From the NCBI GenBank assembly GCA_937129145.1, contig CAKZMU010000008.1:90333-154332 (forward strand): a DNA stretch of 64,000 nucleotides. The letters run 5' to 3'. Shown in pieces: positions 1 to 8,858 of this stretch. This DNA comes from an uncultured Lacinutrix sp. (GTDB lineage: Bacteria; Bacteroidota; Bacteroidia; Flavobacteriales; Flavobacteriaceae). Below the pieces are notes generated by a model. That model was given only the letters and a program-made list of their open reading frames with translations, was not told the origin of the DNA and made no database searches. The first letter of the stretch is position 1. The number at the start of each line of letters is the position of its first letter. The translations under genes were made by a program, and so were the position numbers.

Positions 1-1269
1 TTCATCAATTACATAGTACAACTCAGCATCCACTTTAGGCATTTCTCTGTTGTTATCTTGCATGTAAAAGTTTTCAGTTTTTTGAAGTAGTTGTTTAACT
101 CCTTCTTCACTTAAAAACTTGATGAGTGCCTTGTTTTTTGGAATACCACGATATACACGAAGTAGTTGAAACCCACCTTCTTTAGTGTCGCCAGCAGCAA
201 TTAATTTTTTGGCTTCTGCTAATACACCTGTTAAATATTTACGTTGTACGCTAACTATATCGTCAACTTTAGGTTTTAATTCGTTAAATTCATGTCTATC
301 TCCTTGTGGAATTGGTCCTGATATAATTAATGGTGTACGTGCATCATCAACTAATACCGAATCGACCTCATCGACAATCGCATAATGATGTGGACGTTGT
401 ACTAAATCGTCTGGCGAATGTGCCATATTATCACGCAAGTAATCGAAACCAAATTCGTTATTCGTTCCGTAGGTAATATCGGCATTATAGGCTTTTTTAC
501 GAGACGCAGAATTAGGTTGATGGTAATCTATACAGTCCACACTTAAACCGTGAAACTCAAAAATTGGTGCCATCCACGCACTATCACGTTTTGCTAAGTA
601 GTCATTTACGGTTACCAAATGTACACCACGACCAGTTAAGGCATTTAAATACACAGGAAGTGTTGCTACCAATGTTTTACCTTCACCAGTTTGCATTTCG
701 GCAATTTTACCTTGATGCATAGCTATACCACCAATTAACTGTACATCGTAATGTACCATGTCCCAAGTAATTGGCTTTCCTGCTGCATCCCAAGAGTTTG
801 CCCAAATAGCATGTTCGCCATCTAGCGCAACGTAATCGTGTTCACCTGATACTTCTCTATCAAATGCATTTGCGGTTACCTTAATTTCGGTATTATTTAC
901 AAAACGTTTTGCGGTTTCTTTTACAACTGCGAAAGCTTCGGGAAGAATCTCGTTTAAGGTTTCTTCTGTGGTGTTATACGAATCGTCTTTTAGCTTGTCA
1001 ATTTCTTGATAGATATCTTCTTTTCTATCAATATCTTCGGTAGTGTCTGCTTCTTCTTGAAGTTTTGCTATCTCGTCTTCAATGCTTTTACGAGCTTCGG
1101 CTATTTTAGATTTAAACTCTAAAGTTTTTGCTCTTAGTTCATCGTGTGATAAACTTTCTATTTGCGACTCAAAGGATTTAATTTGATTGACAATAGGCAT
1201 AATTGCCTTGACATCTTGTTTGGATTTATCTCCAACAAATACTTTAAGTACTGAATTTAAAATACTCAT
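1..1269 (-). CDS. secA: Preprotein translocase ATPase SecA, N-terminal part (cut by window edge)
   Basis: SecA is the cytoplasmic motor that pushes unfolded preproteins through SecYEG. The frame is open from an ATG at 1267-1269 to the window edge, about 423 residues, so the gene is truncated only by the window. The Walker A motif MQTGEGKT lies near residue 192. The DEAD-like motif [11 protein letters not shown] lies near residue 298, followed by TPLIISGP, a standard SecA signature. An acidic, helical stretch fills residues 30-110. A TATCTTTG promoter element sits 40 bases upstream. The identification is secure; the C-terminal half, including any zinc-binding tail, is not visible. Confidence 0.97.
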   Translation of the reverse strand, partial: MSILNSVLKVFVGDKSKQDVKAIMPIVNQIKSFESQIESLSHDELRAKTLEFKSKIAEARKSIEDEIAKLQEEADTTEDIDRKEDIYQEIDKLKDDSYNTTEETLNEILPEAFAVVKETAKRFVNNTEIKVTANAFDREVSGEHDYVALDGEHAIWANSWDAAGKPITWDMVHYDVQLIGGIAMHQGKIAEMQTGEGKTLVATLPVYLNALTGRGVHLVTVNDYLAKRDSAWMAPIFEFHGLSVDCIDYHQPNSASRKKAYNADITYGTNNEFGFDYLRDNMAHSPDDLVQRPHHYAIVDEVDSVLVDDARTPLIISGPIPQGDRHEFNELKPKVDDIVSVQRKYLTGVLAEAKKLIAAGDTKEGGFQLLRVYRGIPKNKALIKFLSEEGVKQLLQKTENFYMQDNNREMPKVDAELYYVIDE

Positions 1270-1308
1270 TTATATAAGTTTGTTTTTAGTCTTTGATTAA
1301 TAGGTAGT

Positions 1309-1316
1309 CAAAGATA
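1309..1316 (-). promoter_or_regulatory. Probable secA promoter, -7 element
   Basis: On the minus strand this reads TATCTTTG, matching the Bacteroidota sigma-A -7 consensus TAnnTTTG. It places a transcription start about 30 bases before the secA ATG. No clear TTG -33 box is visible at the right distance, so the call rests on the -7 element and its position. Confidence 0.45.
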
Positions 1317-1352
1317 CTACTTGTTGTTATGTTTAATGAAAAAATAGTGTAC

Positions 1353-1378
1353 AAAAAAAGCCTCCAGAGAGACTTTTT
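1353..1378 (-). terminator. Rho-independent terminator after the DUF2795-type gene
   Basis: AAAAAG (1355-1360) pairs with CTTTTT (1373-1378) and CTC pairs with GAG inside, around a CAGA loop with one C-A mismatch. Read on the minus strand the hairpin runs into a T-rich stretch. It lies 22 bases past the stop of the small gene at 1400-1621 and separates it from secA. Confidence 0.55.
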
Positions 1379-1399
1379 AACTATTTTTTATGGTTTGGT

Positions 1400-1621
1400 T
1401 TAATATTCATCCTCGTTCCAAAGATAATCTTCGTCTGTTGGATAATCTGGCCAAATCTCTTGAATAGAGTCATAAGAATCACCTTCGTCCTCAATAGACT
1501 GTAAGTTCTCAACCACTTCTAGCGGAGCTCCTGTTCTAATAGAGTAATCGATTAATTCATCTTTAGTTGCTGGCCAAGGCGCATCACTTAAATAAGATGC
1601 AAGTTCTAATGTCCAATACAT
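1400..1621 (-). CDS. DUF2795-type small acidic protein
   Basis: This 73-residue, strongly acidic protein begins MYWTLELASYLSDAPWPATK. It looks like the short DUF2795-type proteins conserved in Bacteroidota, in which a small helical unit places a predicted N-terminal helix before a P-A-T-K-x-E-L-I-D-Y motif. The C-terminal third is rich in Asp, Glu and Tyr. No enzymatic residues, signal peptide or membrane segment can be seen and the function is unknown. It is a single-gene unit: a near-perfect promoter lies 23 bases upstream and a terminator hairpin 22 bases downstream, which together suggest a well-expressed housekeeping protein. The family name is from recall of the motif. Confidence 0.8.
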   Translation of the reverse strand: MYWTLELASYLSDAPWPATKDELIDYSIRTGAPLEVVENLQSIEDEGDSYDSIQEIWPDYPTDEDYLWNEDEY

Positions 1622-1643
1622 TTTTTACTAATTTAATTTTTTG

Positions 1644-1673
1644 CAAAAATATATTTTTAACCGAATAAGACAA
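1644..1673 (-). promoter_or_regulatory. Flavobacterial promoter of the DUF2795-type gene
   Basis: On the minus strand there is a TTG -33 box (1671-1673), a 19-base spacer and TATTTTTG (1644-1651). Both boxes and the spacing fit the Bacteroidota consensus TTG-N19-TAnnTTTG. The predicted start is about 15 bases before the ATG at 1621. Confidence 0.65.
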
Positions 1674-1723
1674 GAAAAAATCGAATTATTTAATCATTAA
1701 GTTATATGAACGTTCAATTTTGA

Positions 1724-1756
1724 CTGTAAAGCTTCAGTTTTAAACTAGTTTTACAG
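1724..1756. repeat. Imperfect inverted repeat downstream of the adenosyltransferase gene
   Basis: CTGTAAA (1724-1730) is the reverse complement of TTTACAG (1750-1756), with AGTTTTAAACT-like symmetry between them. It lies 25 bases past the stop of the gene ending at 1781 and could be a weak terminator, but there is no T-run after it on the minus strand. Confidence 0.25.
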
Positions 1757-1780
1757 GTTAATACTTCACCGTATTTTAGC

Positions 1781-2356
1781 TTATGAATTCTTTTCAGGTA
1801 TCCATTTTACTTCATCGGCTTGTAAGTCTTTGGACAATTTCCGTGCCAACACAAAAAGGTAGTCAGATAGACGGTTTAAGTACATTAATGTTTCAGGTTG
1901 AAAAGGCTCTAAATCGTTTAAGGCGACTGCTAAACGTTCGGCTCTACGGCAAACACAACGTGCTATGTGACAGAATGACACGGTTTGGTGACCACCTGGA
2001 AGTATAAAGTGAGTCATTGGTGGTAATGCCTCGTTCATATTGTCCATTTCATGTTCTAGAAGCTCAATATCTTCATTGGCTATTTTTGGAATGTTTAAAC
2101 GTTCTTTTCCGCTTTTTAGGGTTGCTTTTTTTGGGTCAGTCGCCAAAATTGCACCAACTGTAAAAAGTTTATTTTGTATAGTGGTTAGAATTTCTTTTAA
2201 ATGCTTGTCAATATCTTGGTCTCTTACCAATCCAAGATGAGAGTTTAATTCGTCCACAGTACCATAACTTTCAATACGAATATGATGTTTGGGTACTTTT
2301 GTGCCTCCGAATAATGCGGTTTTACCTTTGTCTCCTGTTTTTGTGTAGATTTTCAT
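1781..2356 (-). CDS. PduO-type cob(I)alamin adenosyltransferase
   Basis: The enzyme transfers the 5'-deoxyadenosyl group of ATP to reduced cobalamin, making adenosylcobalamin. The 191-residue product starts MKIYTKTGDKGKTALFGG, which is the ATP-binding N-terminus of the PduO/EutT-like family. Further family motifs are RCVCRRAER and YLNRLSDYLFVLAR near the C-terminus. Length is normal. The frame stays open to a TTG at 2407, but a TAACTTTG promoter element at 2383-2390 lies inside that extension and the family starts at MKIYTKTGD, so I prefer the ATG at 2356. No cobalamin synthesis genes are nearby, so it probably serves salvage for a B12-dependent mutase. Confidence 0.93.
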   Translation of the reverse strand: MKIYTKTGDKGKTALFGGTKVPKHHIRIESYGTVDELNSHLGLVRDQDIDKHLKEILTTIQNKLFTVGAILATDPKKATLKSGKERLNIPKIANEDIELLEHEMDNMNEALPPMTHFILPGGHQTVSFCHIARCVCRRAERLAVALNDLEPFQPETLMYLNRLSDYLFVLARKLSKDLQADEVKWIPEKNS

Positions 2357-2382
2357 TCTATGTGTATCAAAGTTGAGAGTTT

Positions 2383-2390
2383 CAAAGTTA
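2383..2390 (-). promoter_or_regulatory. Possible -7 element for the adenosyltransferase gene
   Basis: The minus strand reads TAACTTTG, which fits TAnnTTTG. A TTG occurs at 2405-2407, but only 14 bases away instead of about 19. Its main value is in favouring the ATG at 2356 over the upstream TTG. Confidence 0.3.
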
Positions 2391-2413
2391 CGAAGATTTA
2401 AATTCAAAAATCA

Positions 2414-2842
2414 TTAATGGTGATTTTTTGGTAAGACTCCTTGTCTTATTAATAACTCTATAACTATTAAATGTAAATCATTAGTTAGCTTCACTTTGTT
2501 TTTAGACCAATTATTAGTTTTGGATAAATATGAAAAAGTATGATTTAATGATTGAATTGATGAAGTAGGAAAAGAACTGTCAATTTTACTATTGTTAATA
2601 TTAGAAAGTATTTCTTGACTTTTGGTTTTTAAATCTTGAAAATCAATGCATTCTGGGTGATTGTAAATAGAGTTCTCATCAAAATTATTGACAATTTTTT
2701 CAATATAATTTTTGGCTTCTATTTTTAATTGATTGTCATTCAGACTTTTATAGAAGTTTGCATCTAACTTTCTTTTGCTTTTCAAAAGCATAAAAATCGT
2801 CACAATTACTATTAGAGGAATTAAAAACCAAATTGAAATCAT
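2414..2842 (-). CDS. Hypothetical protein with one N-terminal membrane anchor
   Basis: I do not recognise this 142-residue protein. Residues 2-20 (ISIWFLIPLIVIVTIFMLL) form one hydrophobic segment followed by KSKRK, so a cytoplasmic domain anchored by its N-terminus is likely. The rest is hydrophilic, rich in Asn, Lys and Ile and predicted helical. No cysteines, repeats or catalytic motif are apparent. It lies between the methyltransferase gene (42-base gap) and the adenosyltransferase gene, all on the same strand, so it may be co-transcribed with either. Coding status is supported by codon use, an ATG start and the membrane segment. Confidence 0.65.
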   Translation of the reverse strand: MISIWFLIPLIVIVTIFMLLKSKRKLDANFYKSLNDNQLKIEAKNYIEKIVNNFDENSIYNHPECIDFQDLKTKSQEILSNINNSKIDSSFPTSSIQSLNHTFSYLSKTNNWSKNKVKLTNDLHLIVIELLIRQGVLPKNHH

Positions 2843-2885
2843 ACTATTTAAAATATATTATTGATAAAGGTTAAGAGATTAGTTG

Positions 2886-3659
2886 TTAAGTCCTAATTGT
2901 AAAATGCTCTTTTTCTTGTTCCTTTCTAAAAAATGCAAATCCCCAGAAAAAGGTATCGATAGTCACTGTTACTTTTGGGTGTTGTTTTATGGTTTCCCAG
3001 GCTTCAGTCATACCTTTAGACCAATAGATATCATCAAAAATCAACATGGTATCGTTATGTGTTTTTGGAAGTAAAGTTTCAAAATAATTTAAAGTTGCTT
3101 CTTTTTGGTGGTTGCCATCGAAGAAAATGAGGTCGTAGGTTTTTGGTGTGAGCTTATTTATAGCTTCAGAAAAATCACTTGTGATAAACTCAACTTTTTT
3201 TAACTCATGTGTTTTGAATTGTTCTTTAGTAAATTTTGAAATGTTAGGACAACCTTCAATAGTTGTAATTGAGTTTTTTGAGTTTCCTAAACTCATTGCT
3301 TGTGTGCCAATGCCTAATGATGTGCCTAACTCTAAAATTGAATTTGGGTTAAAATAGTTTACAAGTCTGTAAAGTAACCTTGCTCTTTTTCTTGTGGTGC
3401 CAGAGTTTTTAGCAATACTGGAAACAGTTCTTTTATTGCTTTTTGTTACTCTTGAGCCTGCTCCTAAATCAGTAACCTCAATTAATTCTTGATTATTAAT
3501 GAGTTTCTTTTTGTAGTTAATTAGCTTGGAGTAATCTTCAAATTTAGTTGTATCGTAAAAGCATTTAGTAACTAAATCATATACAAAAGGTGAGTGAACT
3601 CCATGTTGATTGGTGGATTGCAAAAGAAATTTAAGATATGCTTTTACTTGATACCACAT
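2886..3659 (-). CDS. Class I SAM-dependent methyltransferase, O-methyltransferase type
   Basis: This 257-residue protein carries the SAM-binding motif I as ILELGTSLGIGTQAMSLGN near residues 115-133, then TTIEGCPN (motif II acid) and YDLIFFDGNHQKEAT near residues 176-190 (motif IV). The order and the FFDGNH sequence resemble the class I O-methyltransferases that act on small molecules. The N-terminal 60 residues look like an added helical part. The substrate cannot be told from sequence. It starts one base after the ABC-F stop codon, so the two genes are almost certainly one operon. Confidence 0.85.
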   Translation of the reverse strand: MWYQVKAYLKFLLQSTNQHGVHSPFVYDLVTKCFYDTTKFEDYSKLINYKKKLINNQELIEVTDLGAGSRVTKSNKRTVSSIAKNSGTTRKRARLLYRLVNYFNPNSILELGTSLGIGTQAMSLGNSKNSITTIEGCPNISKFTKEQFKTHELKKVEFITSDFSEAINKLTPKTYDLIFFDGNHQKEATLNYFETLLPKTHNDTMLIFDDIYWSKGMTEAWETIKQHPKVTVTIDTFFWGFAFFRKEQEKEHFTIRT

Positions 3660-3660
3660 A

Positions 3661-5514
3661 TTAGTTTTCTAACTTTTCGAGCAGCTCTAACCAACGAAAC
3701 TCTTTTTCTTCAATAGTTTCAATTATTTGCTGTAATTGTACTGAAAGCTCATTTATTTTTTCGGTAGAAAGTGTCTCGTCATTAAACTTCGTCTCCAATT
3801 CCTTTTTATCGAATTCTAAGGTTTTGAGTTTACTCTCGATGTTTTTTAGCTCCTTTTGTTCATTATAAGACAGTTGACTACTACTGTCTTTTTTCCATTG
3901 TTTTTTCTCTGTTTTCTTTTCTGATTCTTTAGGTATGCTATCTTCATAGGTTCTAAAATCACTATAATTACCTGGAAAATCATCAATAACACCTTCGCCT
4001 CTAAACACAAATAAATGATCAACTATTTTGTCCATAAAATAACGGTCGTGTGTCACAACTAGTAAGCAACCAGGAAAATCCAACAAGAAATTTTCGAGAA
4101 CATTTAATGTTACAATATCCAAATCGTTTGTTGGCTCATCAAGAATTAAAAAATTTGGATTCTGAATTAAAACCGTGCATAAGTACAAACGTTTACGTTC
4201 GCCACCACTAAGTTTCTCAACAAAGTCGTATTGTTTTTTTCGGTCAAATAAAAATCGTTCAAGTAGTTGCTGTGCGCTAATTTGTCGTCCTTTTTTTAGC
4301 GGAATATAATCGCCAAATTCTCGAACCACATCAATTACTTTTTGGTCTGGTTTAACGTTAATACCATGTTGCGTGTAATACCCAAATTTGACGGTTTCAC
4401 CAAGTATTATCTTACCGGAATCTGGTTTTATGGTGTTGGTAAGAAGATTTAAAAACGTGGATTTTCCGGTACCATTTTTTCCAATAATACCGACGCGCTC
4501 CCCTTTTTGAAACATATATTCAAACTTATTGAGCATGATATTGTCATCAAAAGTTTTTGATACTTTATGGAACTCGACAATTTTACTTCCTAAACGCTCC
4601 ATGTTAATTTCTAGTTGCACTACATGGTCTTTTCTACGTTTGTGGGCGCGCTCTTTTATTTCAAAGAAATCATCTATTCTCGATTTCGATTTTGTAGTTC
4701 TTGCTTTAGGTTGCCTGCGCATCCAGTCCAACTCTTTTTTATAGAGTTGTTTAGACTTATTGGTTTCAACCGCTTCACGCTCAATACGAGCTTCTTTTTT
4801 TTCTAAATAATAAGCATAGCTTCCTTTGTAATTGTAAATCTCACCTTGGTCCAGTTCTATAATTTCATTACACACACGTTCTAAGAAATAACGATCGTGG
4901 GTAATCATAAAAAGGGTGATGTTTTCTTTAGTAAAAAAAGCTTCCAACCATTCAATCATTTCTAAATCCAAATGATTGGTTGGCTCGTCAAGAATAAGCA
5001 AATCAGGTTTGTTTATTAAGGCATTTGCCAATGCTAATCGCTTTTTTTGACCACCAGATAGTTGCGCAACCTTTTGGTCTAAATCTTCAAGTTTTAATTT
5101 AAAAAGAATTTGTTTGTATTGCGTTTCAAAATCCCAAGCATTAAAGCGTTCCATGGCTTCGAAAGCTTTTTGATACACGTCCTCATCTTCAGGATTTTTA
5201 AGAGCTTTATGATAGGTGTTAATGACTTCTAAAATCGTGTTATCTGAATCGAAAATGGATTCTTCAATTGTAAGGTTATCATTCAACTCTGTTTCTTGCG
5301 ATAAAAAAGATACTTTTAATCCTTTTCGGTAAGTTATGTTTCCTGAGTCGGCTTCATCTTTTCCGGATAAAATATTTAAAATAGTTGTTTTTCCAGACCC
5401 ATTTTTGGCAACAAAGGCTATTTTTTGGTCTTTATGTATGCTAAACGAGACATTTTCAAAAAGGGTAAGCTCGCCGTAAGATTTTGATATGTTCTCTACT
5501 GTAAGGTAATTCAA
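3661..5514 (-). CDS. ABC-F family ATP-binding cassette protein (Uup/EttA-like)
   Basis: ABC-F proteins have two ATPase domains and no membrane part; they act on ribosomes or in translation-linked stress. Domain 1 has Walker A AKNGSGKTT, signature LSGGQKKRLALA and DEPTNHLDLEMIEWL. Domain 2 has GKNGTGKST, LSGGERKRLYLC and DEPTNDLDI. A charged linker lies between them. The last 60 residues form a Glu/Lys-rich coiled coil of the Uup type. There is no ATG near the start: TTG at 5514 gives the family N-terminus (L/M)NYLTVENISKSYG, while TTG at 5550 would add 12 unconserved residues. It is transcribed away from the polysaccharide locus. Confidence 0.93.
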   Translation of the reverse strand: MNYLTVENISKSYGELTLFENVSFSIHKDQKIAFVAKNGSGKTTILNILSGKDEADSGNITYRKGLKVSFLSQETELNDNLTIEESIFDSDNTILEVINTYHKALKNPEDEDVYQKAFEAMERFNAWDFETQYKQILFKLKLEDLDQKVAQLSGGQKKRLALANALINKPDLLILDEPTNHLDLEMIEWLEAFFTKENITLFMITHDRYFLERVCNEIIELDQGEIYNYKGSYAYYLEKKEARIEREAVETNKSKQLYKKELDWMRRQPKARTTKSKSRIDDFFEIKERAHKRRKDHVVQLEINMERLGSKIVEFHKVSKTFDDNIMLNKFEYMFQKGERVGIIGKNGTGKSTFLNLLTNTIKPDSGKIILGETVKFGYYTQHGINVKPDQKVIDVVREFGDYIPLKKGRQISAQQLLERFLFDRKKQYDFVEKLSGGERKRLYLCTVLIQNPNFLILDEPTNDLDIVTLNVLENFLLDFPGCLLVVTHDRYFMDKIVDHLFVFRGEGVIDDFPGNYSDFRTYEDSIPKESEKKTEKKQWKKDSSSQLSYNEQKELKNIESKLKTLEFDKKELETKFNDETLSTEKINELSVQLQQIIETIEEKEFRWLELLEKLEN

Positions 5515-5588
5515 GTCGCTTTTTTTTACAAATAAAGCATAAAAAACCAAAAAACACGGTAGCTGTTTTTATTTTGCTTTCTAAAAGC

Positions 5589-5596
5589 TATATTTG
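5589..5596 (+). promoter_or_regulatory. Candidate promoter of the polysaccharide locus
   Basis: TATATTTG matches TAnnTTTG and lies 22 bases before the ATG of the first export gene, in the 104-base divergent gap between the ABC-F gene and the locus. The -33 region is only T-rich, and the nearest TTG is 12 bases away, so the match is partial. If real it may drive much of the following 35 kb, because no other gap before 22.7 kb exceeds ten bases. Confidence 0.4.
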
Positions 5597-5618
5597 TGAC
5601 TAACCAATAGGCCTCAAT

Positions 5619-6410
5619 ATGAAGAAAATATTAGCTATTACTATACTTGTTTTAAGTGTTTTAGCGTCTTCGTGTGTTCCTCAAAAGGACGTTCTTTATT
5701 TACAGAATAAAGATAATGCAGAAAATGTGTCTCACATAATTTCTGAAGTTCAAAAACCTTACAGGGTTCAAGTAAACGATATTTTAAACATTCGTGTAAA
5801 AGCGTTAAGCCAGAAGTTAGTGCAAATGTTCAATCCAGCTGGCGATGCGAACCTTAATGCTGAAAGTGCCGAACGTGCATATTTTGATGGTTTTACGGTA
5901 GATTTACATGGAGAGATTAGAATACCAACTCTAGGTAAAGTTAGCGTGTTGGGTTACACTACCGAAGAAATTGAAAAAATGCTTGAAAAGAAACTGTTGG
6001 AGGTAGAATTTAAAGAAGCCGCCAATATTTTTGTAACGGTGAAACTCACAGGGTTGCGTTATACAGTTAATGGCGAAGTAGGAAACCCAGGAACCATTAC
6101 ATTGTTTCAAGAACGCGTAAATATTTTTGAAGCTATTGCTAATGCAGGAGAGATACCACTAACAGGCAATAAAAAGGATGTGATGATTATTAGACAATAC
6201 CCTCAGGGAGAAAAAATACATCATTTAGATTTGACCAATGTTAATGTTATGAAATCTCCTTACTATTACATACAACCTAATGATATAATTTATATACAAC
6301 CTATTAAGCAAAAATCATGGGGACTTGGAACTTCAGGTGCACAATCTGTAACTACTATTCTTTCTATAGTATCGCTAGTCGCAACAACTGTTTTATTAAT
6401 ATCTAGATAA
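5619..6410 (+). CDS. wza: Polysaccharide export outer-membrane lipoprotein (Wza/OPX family)
   Basis: OPX proteins form the outer-membrane exit or its periplasmic part for capsule or exopolysaccharide. The 263-residue product has a lipoprotein signal ending VLASSC with Cys19. A Poly_export (PES) domain follows (about residues 45-140, YRVQVNDILNIRVKAL), then an SLBB-type domain (about 145-225, YTVNGEVGNPGTI). A C-terminal hydrophobic segment (about 240-260) is usual in Bacteroidota members. It is shorter than E. coli Wza (about 380 residues), also usual in this phylum. It is followed directly by the wzc-like gene, its normal partner. Confidence 0.92.
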   Translation: MKKILAITILVLSVLASSCVPQKDVLYLQNKDNAENVSHIISEVQKPYRVQVNDILNIRVKALSQKLVQMFNPAGDANLNAESAERAYFDGFTVDLHGEIRIPTLGKVSVLGYTTEEIEKMLEKKLLEVEFKEAANIFVTVKLTGLRYTVNGEVGNPGTITLFQERVNIFEAIANAGEIPLTGNKKDVMIIRQYPQGEKIHHLDLTNVNVMKSPYYYIQPNDIIYIQPIKQKSWGLGTSGAQSVTTILSIVSLVATTVLLISR

Positions 6411-6416
6411 TTGAGT

Positions 6417-8852
6417 ATGAATGAAGATTTTGATATTAAGGAACTACCCTCAAATTTTGATATTAAGAGCTTTTTATTTAAAGTTTTAAACTATTGGTAT
6501 TTATTTGCAATAGCCTTAATAATTGGATTGAGTATTGCGTATTTTCAAAATGCTAGAATGCAAAACGAATTTAGTTTAGATTCGCTAATTTCTGTTGAAA
6601 ACGACCAAAACCCTTTTTTTACGTCTAACACAAGTATTTCTTTTAATTACGGAGGTGTTACCGATAAAGTTCAAACCGTCATTACTAGTTTAAGAACAAG
6701 AAATCATAATGAGAAAGTTGTAGATTCTTTACAATTTTATGTTCAATATTTAACGCAAGCAAAATACTGGATGGATGAGGCTTATAAAAGCGCACCTTTT
6801 AAGTTTGAACTAGACAAGTCTAAACCTCAAATCCTGGGGCATCCAATTTCTATAAAGTTTATTAGCGATGATACTTTTGAAATATCGACCAACTTTGAGT
6901 CTGAGAATGGTACAGGACAAGTATATGCTACTAAAGAAAATTTACCATTATTACTACCTCAAGGTCAGTATATAAAAACCTTTAAAGTAGGAGAGGTGAT
7001 TAAAACCACTTTCTTAAATGGAAAAATTGTACTGAGAAGTGGCAACCCAATACAGACAAGGAAAGAGTACTTTATTAATTTTTTAAATTTTGATAATGTT
7101 GTAAATCAATACCAAACTGGGTTGAAAGTTGAATCTAGACCTGTAGGTTCATCTGTTTTAAGCCTAAGTTTAAGAGGCACTAGCAAATCTAAAATTGTAG
7201 ATTATTTAAACGCGACAGTTGCTATTTTACAAAAAAGTCAGCTAGAACGTAAAAATCTCTATGCTACCAATACCATTAAATTTATTAATGATAGGATGGA
7301 TATCGTTGGTGAAGATTTAAAAAAAGTAGAAGATGAACTCAATAAATTTAGAAGTGAAAACAAAGTTTTTAATATTGACGACGAAAGTGGTCGAGTTTCA
7401 GAGCAGTTAAAAGAATTTGAGGCACTTGAAAGCGACTTGAGTAATAAAATTGCGTATTTAAACTCATTGCAAACGTATTTAGAGACAAAAACAGACTATA
7501 CGCAAATTGCCGCACCATCAAGTGTAGGTATCGAAGAAGCTAATATTGTTGGAAGTGTGCAACGCATTATGGATTTATCAATAGCACGTCAAAAGCTGGA
7601 ATATACTACTCGTGAAACTTCTGAGCAATTTAAAAATATTGATAGACAAATTGATGCCGAAAAAAATGTATTGCTAGAAACCTTAAACCAAACTAAAAAG
7701 ATTTTTAGCGACCAATTAAACTCCCTAAAAGGAAGAATGGCTTCGTTGGAGACAACCTTAAGTAAATTACCAAAGGACCAACAAGATTTTTTAAAAATAC
7801 AACGACGTTTTAACTTAAGTGAGGAAGAATTTAATGTGTTTCAAACCAAACGAAGTGAGGCAGAAGTAGTAAAGGCTGCAAATGTTTCAGATATTAATGT
7901 CATTGATGAAGCCAAAGATATTGGTGGAGGCTTGGTTGGACCAAATAAAAGGCTTAATTATCTCATTGCACTTTTTGCAGGTATAATTATTCCATTAATG
8001 CTTATTGTTATTATAACTTTTTTTGACAATAGTGTTCATAGCGTTGCAGACATTGAAAGATTATCCAAGATTCCAGTTTTGGGTATTGTGGGTAAATATA
8101 GAAATGATGGAAGTTTAGCTGTTTATAACAAGCCTAAATCAGCAATAGCCGAAGCATTTAGGGCAGTACGTTCCAGTTTAAAGTTTATCTATAAAACTCA
8201 AAAAGTAAAAGGCACCAAAACAGTTATGGTAACCTCTTCTGTTAGTGGTGAAGGAAAAACATTTTGTGCCATAAACATTGCAACCGTGTTTGCATTGACT
8301 AACAAAAAAACGGTTTTAGTTGGTCTAGATTTGCGTAAACCAAAAATATCAAAAGATTTTAATCTTAAGAGTGATTTGGGCGTTGTTGATTATTTAATTG
8401 ATTCAAAAAATATTGAAGATATCGCACAACCCGCACATATAGATAATTTAGATATTATTTTGTCAGGGTCAATACCACCAAACCCTTCAGAATTATTGAT
8501 GAGCGATGAGATGGATGTGTTTATAGAAAAATTAAAAGAGAAGTACGATATTATCGTATTAGATACACCACCTTTAGGATTAGTAACCGATGCTATTGAG
8601 TTGGTTGATTATGCTGATGCCACTATATATCTTGTAAGGCAAAACTATACTAAAAAGGACATGTTAACGGTCATAAATGATAAGTATAAAAAAGGCGAGG
8701 TAAAAAACATAAGTTTTGTTTTAAATTATTACACTCATAAAAGAGGTCAGGGTTATGGCTATGGTTATAGCTACGGTTACGGTTATCACGATAACGACAA
8801 TGATAAAAATATACTTGGCAAAATAGGGTCTTTTTTTAAACGCAAATCCTAG
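6417..8852 (+). CDS. wzc: Wzc-like polysaccharide co-polymerase / tyrosine autokinase
   Basis: This inner-membrane protein controls chain length and export by cycles of tyrosine autophosphorylation. Two membrane segments (about residues 28-46 and 515-536) flank a periplasmic Wzz-like domain with long coiled coils. The cytoplasmic BY-kinase domain has Walker A SSVSGEGKT (about 604), Walker A' VGLDLRKPK (about 635) and Walker B IIVLDTPPLG (about 712). The tail at 779-795 is a run of Gly-Tyr pairs, the autophosphorylation cluster. I prefer the ATG at 6417 to the TTG at 6411. It follows wza by six bases. Full-length for the family. Confidence 0.94.
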   Translation: MNEDFDIKELPSNFDIKSFLFKVLNYWYLFAIALIIGLSIAYFQNARMQNEFSLDSLISVENDQNPFFTSNTSISFNYGGVTDKVQTVITSLRTRNHNEKVVDSLQFYVQYLTQAKYWMDEAYKSAPFKFELDKSKPQILGHPISIKFISDDTFEISTNFESENGTGQVYATKENLPLLLPQGQYIKTFKVGEVIKTTFLNGKIVLRSGNPIQTRKEYFINFLNFDNVVNQYQTGLKVESRPVGSSVLSLSLRGTSKSKIVDYLNATVAILQKSQLERKNLYATNTIKFINDRMDIVGEDLKKVEDELNKFRSENKVFNIDDESGRVSEQLKEFEALESDLSNKIAYLNSLQTYLETKTDYTQIAAPSSVGIEEANIVGSVQRIMDLSIARQKLEYTTRETSEQFKNIDRQIDAEKNVLLETLNQTKKIFSDQLNSLKGRMASLETTLSKLPKDQQDFLKIQRRFNLSEEEFNVFQTKRSEAEVVKAANVSDINVIDEAKDIGGGLVGPNKRLNYLIALFAGIIIPLMLIVIITFFDNSVHSVADIERLSKIPVLGIVGKYRNDGSLAVYNKPKSAIAEAFRAVRSSLKFIYKTQKVKGTKTVMVTSSVSGEGKTFCAINIATVFALTNKKTVLVGLDLRKPKISKDFNLKSDLGVVDYLIDSKNIEDIAQPAHIDNLDIILSGSIPPNPSELLMSDEMDVFIEKLKEKYDIIVLDTPPLGLVTDAIELVDYADATIYLVRQNYTKKDMLTVINDKYKKGEVKNISFVLNYYTHKRGQGYGYGYSYGYGYHDNDNDKNILGKIGSFFKRKS

Positions 8853-8858
8853 ATTTTT

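Noticed and set aside
185..385. Plus-strand open frame of 66 codons
   Set aside because: It lies entirely antisense to secA, has no family features, and its composition mirrors the secA codons.
1783..2007. Plus-strand open frame over the adenosyltransferase gene
   Set aside because: It is antisense to strongly conserved PduO motifs, and its sequence has no domain or signal features.
2383..2407. Longer start (TTG 2407) for the adenosyltransferase
   Set aside because: The extension is not part of the family and contains a promoter-like element.
8755..8800. Tandem repeat in the 3' end of the wzc-like gene
   Set aside because: The Gly-Tyr codon run is the normal tyrosine cluster of the kinase tail, not a mobile or regulatory repeat.
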